Source of the DNA: Tepidisphaeraceae bacterium
Lineage (GTDB): Bacteria > Planctomycetota > Phycisphaerae > Tepidisphaerales > Tepidisphaeraceae
Direction of reading: 5' to 3'
Assembly: GCA_035998445.1 (NCBI GenBank)
Contig: DASYHQ010000033.1
Coordinates: forward strand, 62,001 to 126,000
Length of the DNA: 64,000 bases
The translations under genes and the position numbers were made by a program. This document shows positions 8,929-17,570 of the stretch, piece by piece (position 1 is the stretch's first letter; every line of letters begins with the position of its first letter). Under the pieces are notes generated by a model. It saw only the letters and a program-made list of their open reading frames with translations. It did not search any database and had not been told where the DNA came from.

Positions 8929-9111
8929 GGGGTGTCACCAACCTCGTGTGTGAAAATAGCGAACCTATTCCTGTCGTGCAACAACAACATTCGCAAGTGA
9001 CGAGATATCCACACAACCTGTAGGTGCGGCTTGGTAGAAGGTAACTATCGGTGGATAGCGGCTGCTCCTCAGGATGACCGGCTATCCGAGTGGCTTATCG
9101 CCAGTCCAATG

Positions 9112-9145
9112 AAGAAAACCACCGGCGGCAAGCCGGTGGTCTTGT
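9112..9145. terminator. CCACCGGC/GCCGGTGG hairpin downstream of the PhyH gene
   Basis: ACCACCGGC at 9119-9127 pairs with GCCGGTGGT at 9132-9140, extended by an imperfect GAAAA/CTTGTT edge. On the minus strand the stem is followed by a T-rich run, so it can end the gene that stops at 9175. It is the same kind of stem as in the family D repeats at 12507 and 23599. Confidence 0.6.
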
Positions 9146-9174
9146 TAGGAGTAGAAGCGCATCGGAAGTCAGCG

Positions 9175-9993
9175 TCACACGCCGACCGCGTCGGGTTGGG
9201 GAGCTTTCCAAACGATGGGGAAGGCGTCGCCGGTCAGTTCTTCACCATCCCGTGCCGAGACGAACTGCTTCATCAGGTGCGTTCCACCGGCGAGGTAGCG
9301 GGTTTTTTCGGTCATGTAGTGCAGCGCGATTGCCCGCCGGGGGCGCTGGCTCAGGTTGCGGTTGCTGCCGTGCCACGTCAGCGAGTGGTGGTAGTGGACG
9401 TGGCCCTTCTTCACGGGGCAGGTGACGACATCGACTTTGTGCCCGTTGAAGTCCTTTACGGCCTCCATGTCCTCGAACGTCTTGAGCGTGTGGAGGAAGT
9501 CGATCGCGTTGCCCCACAGGTGCGATCGCGGCACCATGCGCATGCAGCCGTTGTCGGTGTCGACGTCGTCCAGTGCGACCCACGCCGTCACTTGCGCGTG
9601 CTTGGGCGTTAAAATGCCCCAGTAGGGCGAATCCTGATGCCACATGTTCACGCCACCCCCGGCCGCGGGCTTGAACTGGATCTGGTCGTGCCAGATGCGC
9701 AGGTGTTCGGCCCCCTCGTGTAGCTGCGCGACCTCTTCGCAGATCGTGGGACTGGCGATCAGATTGTAGAAGCCGTTGCTGGCCATCCACGTGTTCACGA
9801 TTTGCCAGATCGGCGCTTCGGCCGATCCCATGTTGTGGACCAGCACGGGCTGCTTCACGGCCCTGTTCTCGCGGTCGGCGATCACGCGCAGGACCTCGGC
9901 CCGCAGTTCGTCCACCTGAGCGTCCTCCAACACGCGCCCGCCAAGCACGTAGCCGTTCTCATTCCAAAACGCGATCTGTTGTTCGTTCAGCAT
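9175..9993 (-). CDS. Phytanoyl-CoA dioxygenase family protein
   Basis: A 272-residue member of the PhyH branch of non-heme iron, 2-oxoglutarate-dependent oxygenases. The iron-binding triad is visible: His119 and Asp121 in MWHQDSPYW, and the distal His208 in HSLTWHGSNRN. Arginines about ten residues later (SQRPRRAIALHY) fit 2-oxoglutarate binding. The double-stranded beta-helix core includes VTAWVALDDVDTDNGCMRMV, where the acidic strand and Gly-Cys turn are typical. The AraC-type regulator lies upstream on the same strand with 133 bases between, and the pair is probably functionally linked. Such proteins in planctomycetes hydroxylate various small molecules; the substrate is unknown. Confidence 0.88.
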   Translation of the reverse strand: MLNEQQIAFWNENGYVLGGRVLEDAQVDELRAEVLRVIADRENRAVKQPVLVHNMGSAEAPIWQIVNTWMASNGFYNLIASPTICEEVAQLHEGAEHLRIWHDQIQFKPAAGGGVNMWHQDSPYWGILTPKHAQVTAWVALDDVDTDNGCMRMVPRSHLWGNAIDFLHTLKTFEDMEAVKDFNGHKVDVVTCPVKKGHVHYHHSLTWHGSNRNLSQRPRRAIALHYMTEKTRYLAGGTHLMKQFVSARDGEELTGDAFPIVWKAPQPDAVGV

Positions 9994-10126
9994 TGCGCGA
10001 TCTCCTGTTCGTGTCTGTCGTACGTTCGACTTCGAAACAACAATGCCTCACGAATGGGCCGCCGCCCATGGCGGCGAGGCCGATGTCATGTCGAAAACAA
10101 CTGCCGACGGAGTTGAGGCGGTTCCT

Positions 10127-11080
10127 TTACGAACGCCGGCCGGCGAGCAGGGCCTCGCGGAAGTGCGTGGGAGGCAGGCCATCGACGGCCCGGAAAACCT
10201 TGCTGAAGTGGAAGGGATCGGCGAAGCCAAGCTGGTGGGCAATTTGCTTGATCGACAGGTTAACGTTTGCCAACAGCCGCCTGGCTTCGGCGACGCGGGC
10301 CCGGCGGACGTACTCCATCGGCGCCACACCGGTGCGCCCGCGAAACAGGACGTTGAACCGGCTGGTGCTGAGGCCCGCGACGCCCGCGAGCTGTTCGACC
10401 GACATTGCTCTGGCAAGGTCGGCCAGCACGAAGGCAATCGCGCGGTCGATCCGCGCATTTGCCACGGGGTCGTCCTGCGTTTCGGGCATGGGTCGCAGCA
10501 ATCGTGCGAGCAGGACGATGAGCTCGGCCGATGCCTCTACGGGACCGAGGATGGGGTCACCGGCGTAGGCCTTCACGATGCGAAGCAGGCGCGGTTCGGC
10601 CTCGTTCGCGGGGTTGGCGTACGCGACGCGCGGCACGGCGAGGCCGCCGGTCAATCGCACCGTGTAAGGGGTGCGGTCGCGCAATCCATGCTGGGGCGGC
10701 GGCACGTCGGGCGCGAGGTCGAAGTGAACGGCGACGTGTTCGACCACGTCGCTTCCAAGCTCGAACCGATGGGGGGCGAAGGGTGGGATGAACAGCAGCG
10801 TTCGTGCGGCACCGTCGTAGGAGATCGACTCGTCGCGAAAGACGAGCCGACCGCGGCCACGGAGGATGAGCACGAGTTCGTGATCGCGGATAATGCGTTC
10901 GTCGAGCGCCAGTCGCCCGATGACGCGATGGGCGATGCGAATGACGGGGCTCAGCCTGCCGGGCGACAGCGTCAGCAAGCGCGGGTGGCCCATCTTCGCA
11001 AATGGGGCCGACCGCTGTACGTCCACCGCGGCGGCGGCGGCGGTGTTGCGCAACCTTACTTGGGAAGAACTTCGCGGCAT
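10127..11080 (-). CDS. AraC family transcriptional regulator
   Basis: A 317-residue regulator. The N-terminal part (about residues 40-160) looks like a cupin-type sensing domain, with DHELVLILRGRGRLVFRD and LLFIPPFAPHRFE. The C-terminal 100 residues carry the double helix-turn-helix: MSVEQLAGVAGLSTSRFNVL followed by ANVNLSIKQIAHQLGFADPF and HFSKVFRAVDGLPPTHFRE. The second helix-turn-helix is the strongly conserved AraC signature. The ATG at 11080 gives an alanine-rich extra head; the ATG at 10993 (MGHPRLLTL) would give a 288-residue protein that starts nearer the domain. It is upstream of, and codirectional with, the PhyH oxygenase gene and may control it. Confidence 0.88.
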   Translation of the reverse strand: MPRSSSQVRLRNTAAAAAVDVQRSAPFAKMGHPRLLTLSPGRLSPVIRIAHRVIGRLALDERIIRDHELVLILRGRGRLVFRDESISYDGAARTLLFIPPFAPHRFELGSDVVEHVAVHFDLAPDVPPPQHGLRDRTPYTVRLTGGLAVPRVAYANPANEAEPRLLRIVKAYAGDPILGPVEASAELIVLLARLLRPMPETQDDPVANARIDRAIAFVLADLARAMSVEQLAGVAGLSTSRFNVLFRGRTGVAPMEYVRRARVAEARRLLANVNLSIKQIAHQLGFADPFHFSKVFRAVDGLPPTHFREALLAGRRS

Positions 11081-11108
11081 TCTCAGGCGTACCGCCAGTG
11101 CGAGCCCG

Positions 11109-11504
11109 TTACGCCGCCGGGGCGGCCAGCAGTTTCTCGGCGGTGGCGATCAGCTTGTCGAGCTTCACGGGCTTGTTGAAGTACTCGCTGACACCGAGGC
11201 TCTCGGCGTACATCTTGTGGCGGGCGCCCTGGTTGCCCGTGATCATGATGATGAACGGCTTGGCGTTCTTCGGCTTCTTGGCCTTGATCTTTTCGAGGAC
11301 GAGGAAGCCGCTTCGACCGGGGAGCATCATGTCGAGGATGACCAGGTCGGGCGTGTTGCGCTCGGCCAGCTCGACCGCCTTGTTGCCGTTGCTGGCGGTC
11401 TCGATGGAGGCGCCGGTCGGTTCGAAGGCAGCCTGGATGGAAGCGAGGATGTCGCTGTCGTCGTCGACGAGCAGCACGCGTTTGCCTTCTAAATTCGTGG
11501 CCAT
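11109..11504 (-). CDS. Single-domain response regulator (CheY-like receiver)
   Basis: A 131-residue stand-alone receiver domain. The acidic pocket is Asp14-Asp15-Asp16 in VLLVDDDSD. The phosphorylated residue should be Asp58 in LVILDMMLPG. The switch Thr89 is in IIMITGN and the conserved Lys111 is in YFNKPVKLD. There is no output domain, so it must act by protein contact or as a phosphorelay step. The start is the ATG at 11504 (MATNLEGKR); the open frame reaches further upstream but that part has no receiver likeness and overlaps murI. Its kinase is not identified. It ends close to the start of the AraC gene, which runs the same way. Confidence 0.92.
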   Translation of the reverse strand: MATNLEGKRVLLVDDDSDILASIQAAFEPTGASIETASNGNKAVELAERNTPDLVILDMMLPGRSGFLVLEKIKAKKPKNAKPFIIMITGNQGARHKMYAESLGVSEYFNKPVKLDKLIATAEKLLAAPAA

Positions 11505-11603
11505 GTTAGTGAGTGTCAGCCTGCTTGCGCGGATTGTCAAGGTAGACTCCCGCAACACCCGATAAAAGGCTCTGGAACCCCCGTACTTTTCACAGGGACA
11601 AGG

Positions 11604-12494
11604 ATGTCCGTTCACGCGTCTAGCCATTCACCCCTCGGTTCGCCGATCGTCGTGCTCGATAGCGGGCTCGGCGGTTTGACGGTCGTGCGCGCCTTGAGGG
11701 CGGCGCTGCCGTTGGAACAGATCGTCTACTTCGGCGACACCGCGCGCCTGCCCTATGGTTCGAAGACCGCCGGCACGGTGCAGACGTTCGTGAAGCAGAT
11801 CGTCGCCCACCTGCTGCCGTTGAACCCCAAGCACGTCGTCATCGCCTGCAACACCGCCACCGCTCTGGCCTTGCCGGCGGTTCGCGCGGAGTTTCCGACG
11901 TTGTCCATCAGTGGCGTGATCGACCCTGGCGCAAAGGCCGCGGTGATGGCAGCGGGGGCCAAGGCGGTGCCGGTGATCGGCGTGATGGCGACCGAAGCGA
12001 CGGTGAAGTCGAAGGCCTACGAGCGGGCGATCCATCGCAGGCGCAGTCACGCGAAGCTGTTGCTGCGTCCCGCGCCGTTGCTGGTGCCGATTATCGAGGA
12101 AGGCCGGTTGCGCGAGGACCCCTTGGTGCGGCTTGCACTACGGCAGTACCTGAAACCCCTGATGGACCGCGGGCTGGACGTGCTCGTGCTGGGGTGCACG
12201 CATTATCCGATCCTGAAAGATGAGATCACGGCGATCGTGGGGCCATCGGTGCGCGTGATCGATTCAGCCGAGCAGTGCGCTGCCGACGTTGCCCGGCGGT
12301 TGCAAGCGCGCGGCCTGCGCCGCGCGGAAGAACCCGCGGGCGTGCCGTTCAAATGCTTCGTGACGGATGACCCCGACCGGTTCGCACGGTTGGGATCGCG
12401 ATTCTTAGGCGTGCAGATCGAGCCGCCGACGCTCGTGAGTCCGGACGATCTGTACGCGACGCCGGGTTTGGCGCCGGTTCGGGTCGCGGGATAG
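11604..12494 (+). CDS. murI: Glutamate racemase
   Basis: A cytoplasmic cofactor-independent racemase that makes D-glutamate for peptidoglycan. It has 296 residues. The substrate-binding DSGLGGLTVV is at 19-28 (usually DSGIGG), and YFGDTARLPYG at 42-52. The two catalytic cysteines are Cys82 in ACNTATALAL and Cys198 in VLGCTHYPIL. An AGGGACAAGG ribosome site precedes the ATG. The N-terminal ten residues are a little longer than usual. The gene is divergent from the receiver gene, with about 100 bases between for both promoters. D-glutamate synthesis fits the presence of peptidoglycan, now accepted for planctomycetes. Confidence 0.95.
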   Translation: MSVHASSHSPLGSPIVVLDSGLGGLTVVRALRAALPLEQIVYFGDTARLPYGSKTAGTVQTFVKQIVAHLLPLNPKHVVIACNTATALALPAVRAEFPTLSISGVIDPGAKAAVMAAGAKAVPVIGVMATEATVKSKAYERAIHRRRSHAKLLLRPAPLLVPIIEEGRLREDPLVRLALRQYLKPLMDRGLDVLVLGCTHYPILKDEITAIVGPSVRVIDSAEQCAADVARRLQARGLRRAEEPAGVPFKCFVTDDPDRFARLGSRFLGVQIEPPTLVSPDDLYATPGLAPVRVAG

Positions 12495-12506
12495 TTGGAC
12501 GCGCCC

Positions 12507-12576
12507 ACATAGCCCCGGCTTGCCGGGGTTCTTCCTCCCAATCGAACGGAAAACCCCCAGCAAGCCGGGGGCTATA
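12507..12576. repeat. Family D palindrome (TAGCC-CCGGC-TTGCCGG)
   Basis: CATAGCCCCGGCTTGCCGGG on the left and CCAGCAAGCCGGGGGCTAT on the right form outer arms around TTCTTCCTCCCAATCGAACG. A close relative is at 23599-23670, with the same spacer theme (TTTCAATCCAACAGAAGACC). Each arm is itself a hairpin and could terminate murI transcription. Confidence 0.75.
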
Positions 12577-12667
12577 TGGAGAGGTACCCACACACGAACC
12601 CATCCCGACGGAAATCACCTCGTCGGACGCTTGCGATTTGATCGCGTTCCGCCGACAACAAGGCTTG

Positions 12668-13444
12668 ATGCGACGGACGAAACTACGACTGATCCTCCTT
12701 CCCACGCTACTGGCGGTTGGTTGCGCAACGCGATCACCCGACCAGTTGGACCCCATCGTCTACTACACGCAAAAGGACGCCGCCGAAGCGAAGGTGCAGG
12801 AGCGTCGCGCCACCGACGCGGCGGAGGACGACAGCAACCTGTTCGGCGCGATCGGCAGGCAGTTTTCACTGCTAAGCGAGCGGATGAACTCGCGCACGCC
12901 GATCGAGCTGGTGCGCAAGATGGAGAACGCCGAGTCGCCGCAACAGCGGTGGCAAGCGATCGACGAGCTGGTGGAGCGGGAGTTCGCCAAACGCGCGCCC
13001 TACACCGACCGGTATGCCGAGATCGCGATGGACGATCCGGACTATCTGGTGCGGGCCGTCGCGATTCGCGCGCTGAACCGATCCCGACAGGCCGGCAAGA
13101 CGGACGTCTTCATCCGTGGCTTAAACGAACGCAGCGACGTGGTGCGCCTGGAGGCCGCAAAAGCGTTGAACAACCTGCCCGACCCAGCAGCGGCGCCGCC
13201 GTTGGTGGCACTGCTGACGAGCGACACGGAGATCGCGGACGTCCGCATCGCGGCAGCCGAGGCGTTGCGACATTACAAGCGCATCGAAGTGGCCCGCGCG
13301 CTGATCGCCGCGCTGACCGACCGCGACTTCGGTGTCGCCTGGCAGGCCCGCCGAAGCCTGCACCGGCTGATGGAGACGGACCTTGGGTACGATCAAGGCA
13401 AATGGCTGGCGTACATCACCGGCCCGGCGAAACCGTTCGGATGA
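12668..13444 (+). CDS. HEAT-repeat lipoprotein
   Basis: A 258-residue exported protein. The N-terminus has a positive head, a hydrophobic stretch and a lipobox LAVGC with Cys19, so it is probably lipidated and membrane-anchored. From about residue 120 there are several helical HEAT-type repeats, for example DPDYLVRAVAIRALNRS, ERSDVVRLEAAKALNNLPDP and IADVRIAAAEALRHY. HEAT arrays bind proteins or act as scaffolds. The ATG at 12668 is chosen because it puts the signal peptide at the very start; an in-frame ATG at 12638 would add ten residues before it. No enzyme motif is visible and the role is unknown. Confidence 0.8.
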   Translation: MRRTKLRLILLPTLLAVGCATRSPDQLDPIVYYTQKDAAEAKVQERRATDAAEDDSNLFGAIGRQFSLLSERMNSRTPIELVRKMENAESPQQRWQAIDELVEREFAKRAPYTDRYAEIAMDDPDYLVRAVAIRALNRSRQAGKTDVFIRGLNERSDVVRLEAAKALNNLPDPAAAPPLVALLTSDTEIADVRIAAAEALRHYKRIEVARALIAALTDRDFGVAWQARRSLHRLMETDLGYDQGKWLAYITGPAKPFG

Positions 13445-13471
13445 TCGGGTAGACGTCGATAGTTAGACCCC

Positions 13472-13552
13472 GTCATTCTGAGGTACGCCGAAGGATCTCC
13501 CCCCGTATTCGCTTTGGGAAGAAGAGATCCACCGGCGTCCCTCCGGATGACG
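13472..13552. repeat. Family C palindrome (GTCATTCTGAGG...GGATGAC)
   Basis: Outer arms GTCATTCTGAGG and CTCCGGATGAC, inner arms GAAGGATCTC and GAGATCC. Relatives lie at 17085-17161 and 37947-38050, with a part at 30-67. It fills the gap before the dehydrogenase gene. Confidence 0.7.
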
Positions 13553-13568
13553 ATGAACCGATAACGCC

Positions 13569-14525
13569 ATGCGCGCCCTCGTCTTCAACAACACCCTCGC
13601 CTACCAACCGCGTCACCCGGAACCGGCAGCAACGCTCGGCGATACCCTCGTGCGCGTGCGTCAGGCGGGCATCTGCGCGACGGATCTGGAGATCACCCGC
13701 GGCTACATGAACTTCACCGGCGTGCTCGGTCACGAGTTCGTCGGCGAGGTGGTGTCGTCGCCGCAGAAGGAACTGGTGGGCCAGCGCGTGGTCGGCGAGA
13801 TCAACGTCGTCTGCGGACGGTGTGACCTGTGCCAGTCGGGATTATCGAGCCATTGTCGCAATCGATCAGTGCTGGGGATCGCTAAGCATGATGGTGCGTT
13901 CGCCGAACTGGTGCGTTTGCCCGCGATGAACCTGCATGTGGTGCCGAAGGGCGTCGATGATGACGCCGCGGTGTTCGTCGAACCCTTGGCAGCGGCGTTT
14001 CAGGTGTTGAAGCAGGTGAAACTGGATGGCCGCAAGTGGGTGACGGTGCTCGGCGACGGGCGTTTGGGACTACTGGTGGCCCAGGTGCTGCGGAACGCGG
14101 GTTGTCCGGTGCGCGTGATCGGCAAACATGCTGACAAACTGGCGATCTGCGAGAAGTGGGGCATCCGCAGTCGACCACTCGCTGACATCGTCGGTCGGCA
14201 CGACCAGGACGTGGTCGTCGACTGCACCGGTAGCGCCAGCGGCTTTGAGATGGCGATGCAGATGGTTCGCCCGCGCGGCACGATCGTGCTGAAGAGCACC
14301 GTGGCGCAGGGCAAACCGTTGAACCTGGCGCCGCTGGTGATCGACGAGATCAACGTCGTCGGCAGTCGCTGTGGCCCGTTCCGCGAAGCACTGGCGGCAT
14401 TGGCGGAAAAGAGCGTCGACGTGACGGGTTTGATCAGCCGGCGCATGCGGCTGGAGAACGGTGTCGAAGCGATGGACTACGCTGGGCGACCGGGCGTGCT
14501 GAAGGTGCTGTTGACGGTCGACTAG
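13569..14525 (+). CDS. Zinc-dependent medium-chain dehydrogenase
   Basis: A 318-residue member of the MDR (alcohol dehydrogenase-like) superfamily. The catalytic zinc ligands are Cys36 in AGICATDLE and the His55-Glu56 pair in LGHEFVGEV. The structural zinc site has four cysteines at 82, 85, 88 and 96 (VCGRCDLCQSGLSSHC). The nucleotide-binding Rossmann turn is seen in VTVLGDGRLGLLVAQVL. The C-terminal part, with RPRGTIVLKSTVAQG, is typical of polyol or threonine dehydrogenase-like members. The protein is somewhat shorter than the usual 340-350 residues. The substrate is unknown. It lies 59 bases before the QueC-like gene and may share its transcript. Confidence 0.88.
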   Translation: MRALVFNNTLAYQPRHPEPAATLGDTLVRVRQAGICATDLEITRGYMNFTGVLGHEFVGEVVSSPQKELVGQRVVGEINVVCGRCDLCQSGLSSHCRNRSVLGIAKHDGAFAELVRLPAMNLHVVPKGVDDDAAVFVEPLAAAFQVLKQVKLDGRKWVTVLGDGRLGLLVAQVLRNAGCPVRVIGKHADKLAICEKWGIRSRPLADIVGRHDQDVVVDCTGSASGFEMAMQMVRPRGTIVLKSTVAQGKPLNLAPLVIDEINVVGSRCGPFREALAALAEKSVDVTGLISRRMRLENGVEAMDYAGRPGVLKVLLTVD

Positions 14526-14584
14526 ATCGATGAATCTGAACGGGACCATCAACGGCAGGTGAGGCTGATCTCACGGTTACCATT

Positions 14585-15241
14585 ATGGCCAAAGAACTCG
14601 CGATCATCCTCAACAGTGGCAGTTTGAACAGCGCGGTCGTCACGGCGCTGGCGGTGCAGAAGTATCGGCCGATCATGCTGCACTGCGACGCGCTGGGGCG
14701 CAACGGCCCGCGGTTGCGGGTGGCGTACGACCAGCAGGTGGCGCACTTCAAGCCGTACCGTGAACATGCGCTGGCGATGCCGTTCCTGTCGACCTTCGAG
14801 CCCACCAGTAAGACGCCCACCGGTGTCGCCGACCCGCGCCAGCAGGCCGCGGTGGCGCCCACGGTGCTGCAAATGCTCCCCCTGATGGCGGCCGCGGTGC
14901 GGTTCGCGGCGCATTACCAGGCGGCGGCGATCTTCGTCGGGCTGCGCGTGGGCAGTGAATCGGACGGTCTGGCGCAAGCCAGCGAGTACATCCAGATCTG
15001 GAACGAGATGATCAACCAGCCGCTGGCCAACCCGGATCTGGAGGTCCAGGCTCCGCTGTTGGAACTGGAACCCTGGCAGGTGATCGACATCGGCGTGAAC
15101 GTCAGCGCCCCCTTGGAGCGCGGCTGGAGCTGTCTGGAAGATGCCGACCAACCGTGCGGCGCCTGCCGTGGCTGCCGCGTTCGCGAACTGGCCTTCCAAC
15201 AGTCCGGTAAAGCCGATCCCGCGATCGCGGTGCGCAAGTAG
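14585..15241 (+). CDS. QueC-like protein with altered PP-loop
   Basis: A 218-residue paralogue of 7-cyano-7-deazaguanine synthase, the ATP-using enzyme that makes preQ0. The C-terminal part is QueC-like: PLLELEPWQVIDIG, then Cys183 in WSCLED and a zinc-type cluster Cys191-Cys194-Cys197 (PCGACRGCRVRE). The N-terminal pyrophosphatase loop, normally SGGxDS, reads SGSLNS at residues 11-16, so a glycine and the key aspartate are both replaced. ATP pyrophosphatase activity may therefore be lost or changed. No other preQ0 or queuosine gene is near. It may have been recruited to another nucleotide-related job; this is inference. Confidence 0.75.
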   Translation: MAKELAIILNSGSLNSAVVTALAVQKYRPIMLHCDALGRNGPRLRVAYDQQVAHFKPYREHALAMPFLSTFEPTSKTPTGVADPRQQAAVAPTVLQMLPLMAAAVRFAAHYQAAAIFVGLRVGSESDGLAQASEYIQIWNEMINQPLANPDLEVQAPLLELEPWQVIDIGVNVSAPLERGWSCLEDADQPCGACRGCRVRELAFQQSGKADPAIAVRK

Positions 15242-15508
15242 TGCGAGCGACCGTCTCGTCACGTCCGGTAAGCTCGTGCGTCCACGTCTACCAGAACCAA
15301 TATCGCTCCATCCGTCACCCGCTTCACTCCATTGGCAGCCGTCTTCCAGTTGCTTCCCGCACGAATCGCACGCCTCTCGAACGGCCGCAAATTTTACGTG
15401 AGGAACGTTGCTGAGGCGTAAGTGGTCGGCCCAAATAGTCGATACATCTTCTGAGCGAGACCACCTCCAGCGATGGTGCTGCGGCAGGTCCGGACGGGCA
15501 CAATCCTG

Positions 15509-17008
15509 ATGAACGCAGCACTAATCGAGAAGATCCGCCAGTGTCCCAACCTGCCGTCGTTGCCGACGATCGCGATGCAGGTGCTGAACCTCGCGCAGCG
15601 GGCCGACGTCGACATCGCCGAGATCGCGCGCATCATCTCCAAGGATCCCGCGCTCAGCGGCAAGATCCTCCGCACGGTCAACAGCAGTTTCTACGGGCGC
15701 AGCCAGCACGTCAGCACGATCAGCCAATCGCTTGTGATCCTGGGCCTGCAGAGCGTGAAGACGCTGGTGCTGGGCTTCTCGCTGGTCACGAACCTTGCCA
15801 AGAGCAAGAGCAAGGGCTTTAAGCATTTAACCTACTGGAAGCGCAGCGTGTACGCGGCGACGGCGTCGCGCACGATCGCGGCGAAGATCAACCTGGTGCA
15901 GCAGGAAGAGGTCTTCCTGATCGCGCTGTTGATGGACATCGGCATGCTCGTGCTGGACCAGGTGATCGGCGAGGAGTACGGCGAGATCCACGCGGGCCTC
16001 ACGTCGCACGGTGGCCTGTCTGCCGCCGAGCATGCGGCCCTGGGCCTCACGCACGCCGACGTCAGCGGCATGATCGCCGAGCAGTGGAAGCTGCCACCGA
16101 TCCTGACCGAACCGATGGCCAAGCACCACACGCCCGAGCGGGTCGAGGACCCGGCGTTGCGTAAGCTGACCGAGGTGGTGGAGGCCGCCAGCCGCTGCGC
16201 CGACGTCTTCGTCGACGACTCCGCCGCCGGCGCCATCGCCGACGTGCGGGCGCGCTGCATGTCGCAGTGGTCGATGACCGAGGCCGATGCCGACGCGCTG
16301 CTGAACGAGATCGGCACGCGCACGAAGGAGGTCGCGTCGCTGTTCGACATCAACATCGGCACCGCCGCGTCGTACGAGGCCATTTTGAAGCGCGCCAACG
16401 AGGCGCTGGTCGAGATCACGCTGGCCAGCCAGCAGCAGGTCAGCACGCTGGCCGAGCAGAACGTGAAGCTGAAGAAGGCCGCTACGACCGACGCCCTGAC
16501 CGGGCTGGCCAACCGCGCGACGTTCGACGAGTTCCTCGCGACGCGCTTCCAGGAAGCGATGGCGGGCGGCGCGCCGATCTCGCTGTTGATGCTGGACATC
16601 GACAAGTTCAAATCGGTGAACGATCGCTTTGGCCACCCGACCGGTGACGCCGTCATTCGCCACGTCAGCAAGCTGCTGCAGAGCGCGGCTCGGGCGACGG
16701 ACCTTGCGGCCCGGTACGGCGGCGAGGAGATGACGCTCGTGTTGCCCGGCACGCCGCGCGGCGTGGCGACCGGCATCGCCGAGAGCATTCGCCGTGCGAT
16801 CGCGGCCAACCCGTCGAACGTGGACTCGGGCAAACTACCGGTGACCGCCAGCATTGGCGTCGCGACGTTCGAACCCAGCGGACCGCTAAAGTCACCCGCG
16901 CACCTCATCAAGGCCGCCGATCTTGCCGTGTATGCCGCCAAGAAGGGCGGGCGCAACTGCGTGAAGGTCTTCTCGGTGCCCGCCCCCGCCGCCAAGCCGG
17001 CGGCGTAG
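15509..17008 (+). CDS. HDOD-GGDEF signalling protein
   Basis: A 499-residue protein of two parts. Residues about 8-205 form an HDOD domain (PNLPSLPTIAMQVLNLAQ, IISKDPALSGKILRTVNSSF, LGLQSVKTLVLGFSLV), a phosphatase-related fold used in signalling. After a helical linker, residues about 330-490 form a GGDEF domain: DALTGLANRATFDEFL, LDIDKFKSVNDRFGH, and the signature RYGGEEM at 402-408. The active-site motif is GGEEM where GGEEF is usual. The metal Asp and the rest of the site are intact, so diguanylate cyclase activity is possible but unsure. The ATG at 15509 is used; the frame opens 12 codons earlier without domain likeness. Confidence 0.88.
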   Translation: MNAALIEKIRQCPNLPSLPTIAMQVLNLAQRADVDIAEIARIISKDPALSGKILRTVNSSFYGRSQHVSTISQSLVILGLQSVKTLVLGFSLVTNLAKSKSKGFKHLTYWKRSVYAATASRTIAAKINLVQQEEVFLIALLMDIGMLVLDQVIGEEYGEIHAGLTSHGGLSAAEHAALGLTHADVSGMIAEQWKLPPILTEPMAKHHTPERVEDPALRKLTEVVEAASRCADVFVDDSAAGAIADVRARCMSQWSMTEADADALLNEIGTRTKEVASLFDINIGTAASYEAILKRANEALVEITLASQQQVSTLAEQNVKLKKAATTDALTGLANRATFDEFLATRFQEAMAGGAPISLLMLDIDKFKSVNDRFGHPTGDAVIRHVSKLLQSAARATDLAARYGGEEMTLVLPGTPRGVATGIAESIRRAIAANPSNVDSGKLPVTASIGVATFEPSGPLKSPAHLIKAADLAVYAAKKGGRNCVKVFSVPAPAAKPAA

Positions 17009-17084
17009 TTTGGGGCTGACAAGTCAGGGAATCGACGCCAAATGACCTCACGGGTTGTTTAGAGCTTCTCAATTAACCTGACAC

Positions 17085-17161
17085 GTCATCCTGAGGTACT
17101 CCGAAGGACCTCATTGATTCCGCGGGTACCAAGAGATCCTTCGGAGTACCTCCGTATGACG
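17085..17161. repeat. Family C palindrome
   Basis: GTCATCCTGAGGTACTCCG and CGGAGTACCTCCGTATGAC form the outer arms; GAAGGACCTC and GAGATCCTTC the inner ones. It sits in the 560-base non-coding stretch between the HDOD-GGDEF gene and sulP. That stretch otherwise holds a family A copy and nothing else I can identify. Confidence 0.75.
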
Positions 17162-17193
17162 GTCCGGCGGTATTTTAGAAGTTCCTATTAGGG

Positions 17194-17316
17194 CCGGTCC
17201 CTCTCCCATGTACTCATGGGAGAGGTTAGGTGAGGGTGATTGGTTCTTTCGAGAGTCGGCAGCAGTTCGAAATCACCCCCACCCAACCTACCCCGGAGTA
17301 CCGGGAGAGGGGCCGG
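17194..17316. repeat. Family A imperfect palindrome
   Basis: Starts CCGGTCCCTCTCCCATGTAC and ends TACCGGGAGAGGGGCCGG. The inner arms are GGTGAGGGTGATT and AATCACCCCCACC. It lies head to tail with the family C copy upstream. Confidence 0.85.
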
Positions 17317-17570
17317 AGTGAGCCTGTTATGACTACGGGCACGACTCTGTACGCTCAATCATCCGTTCGTTTGCGGTCGCCCGCCTCTTCGCGTACCCTC
17401 CCTGGCCCATGAACTCCGCGATCGTTTTCATCACACCACCGTGATAGGCTATACAGCCGTTTTGCCCGTGCGCCAGTGTCCGCTGCTGCGCATCTCCCGT
17501 TATTCCAGTGCTCACCATCGTCCCCGGCCCAACGGTCGCGGGATTGCTTTTCCCCATCGGATGCTCACCC

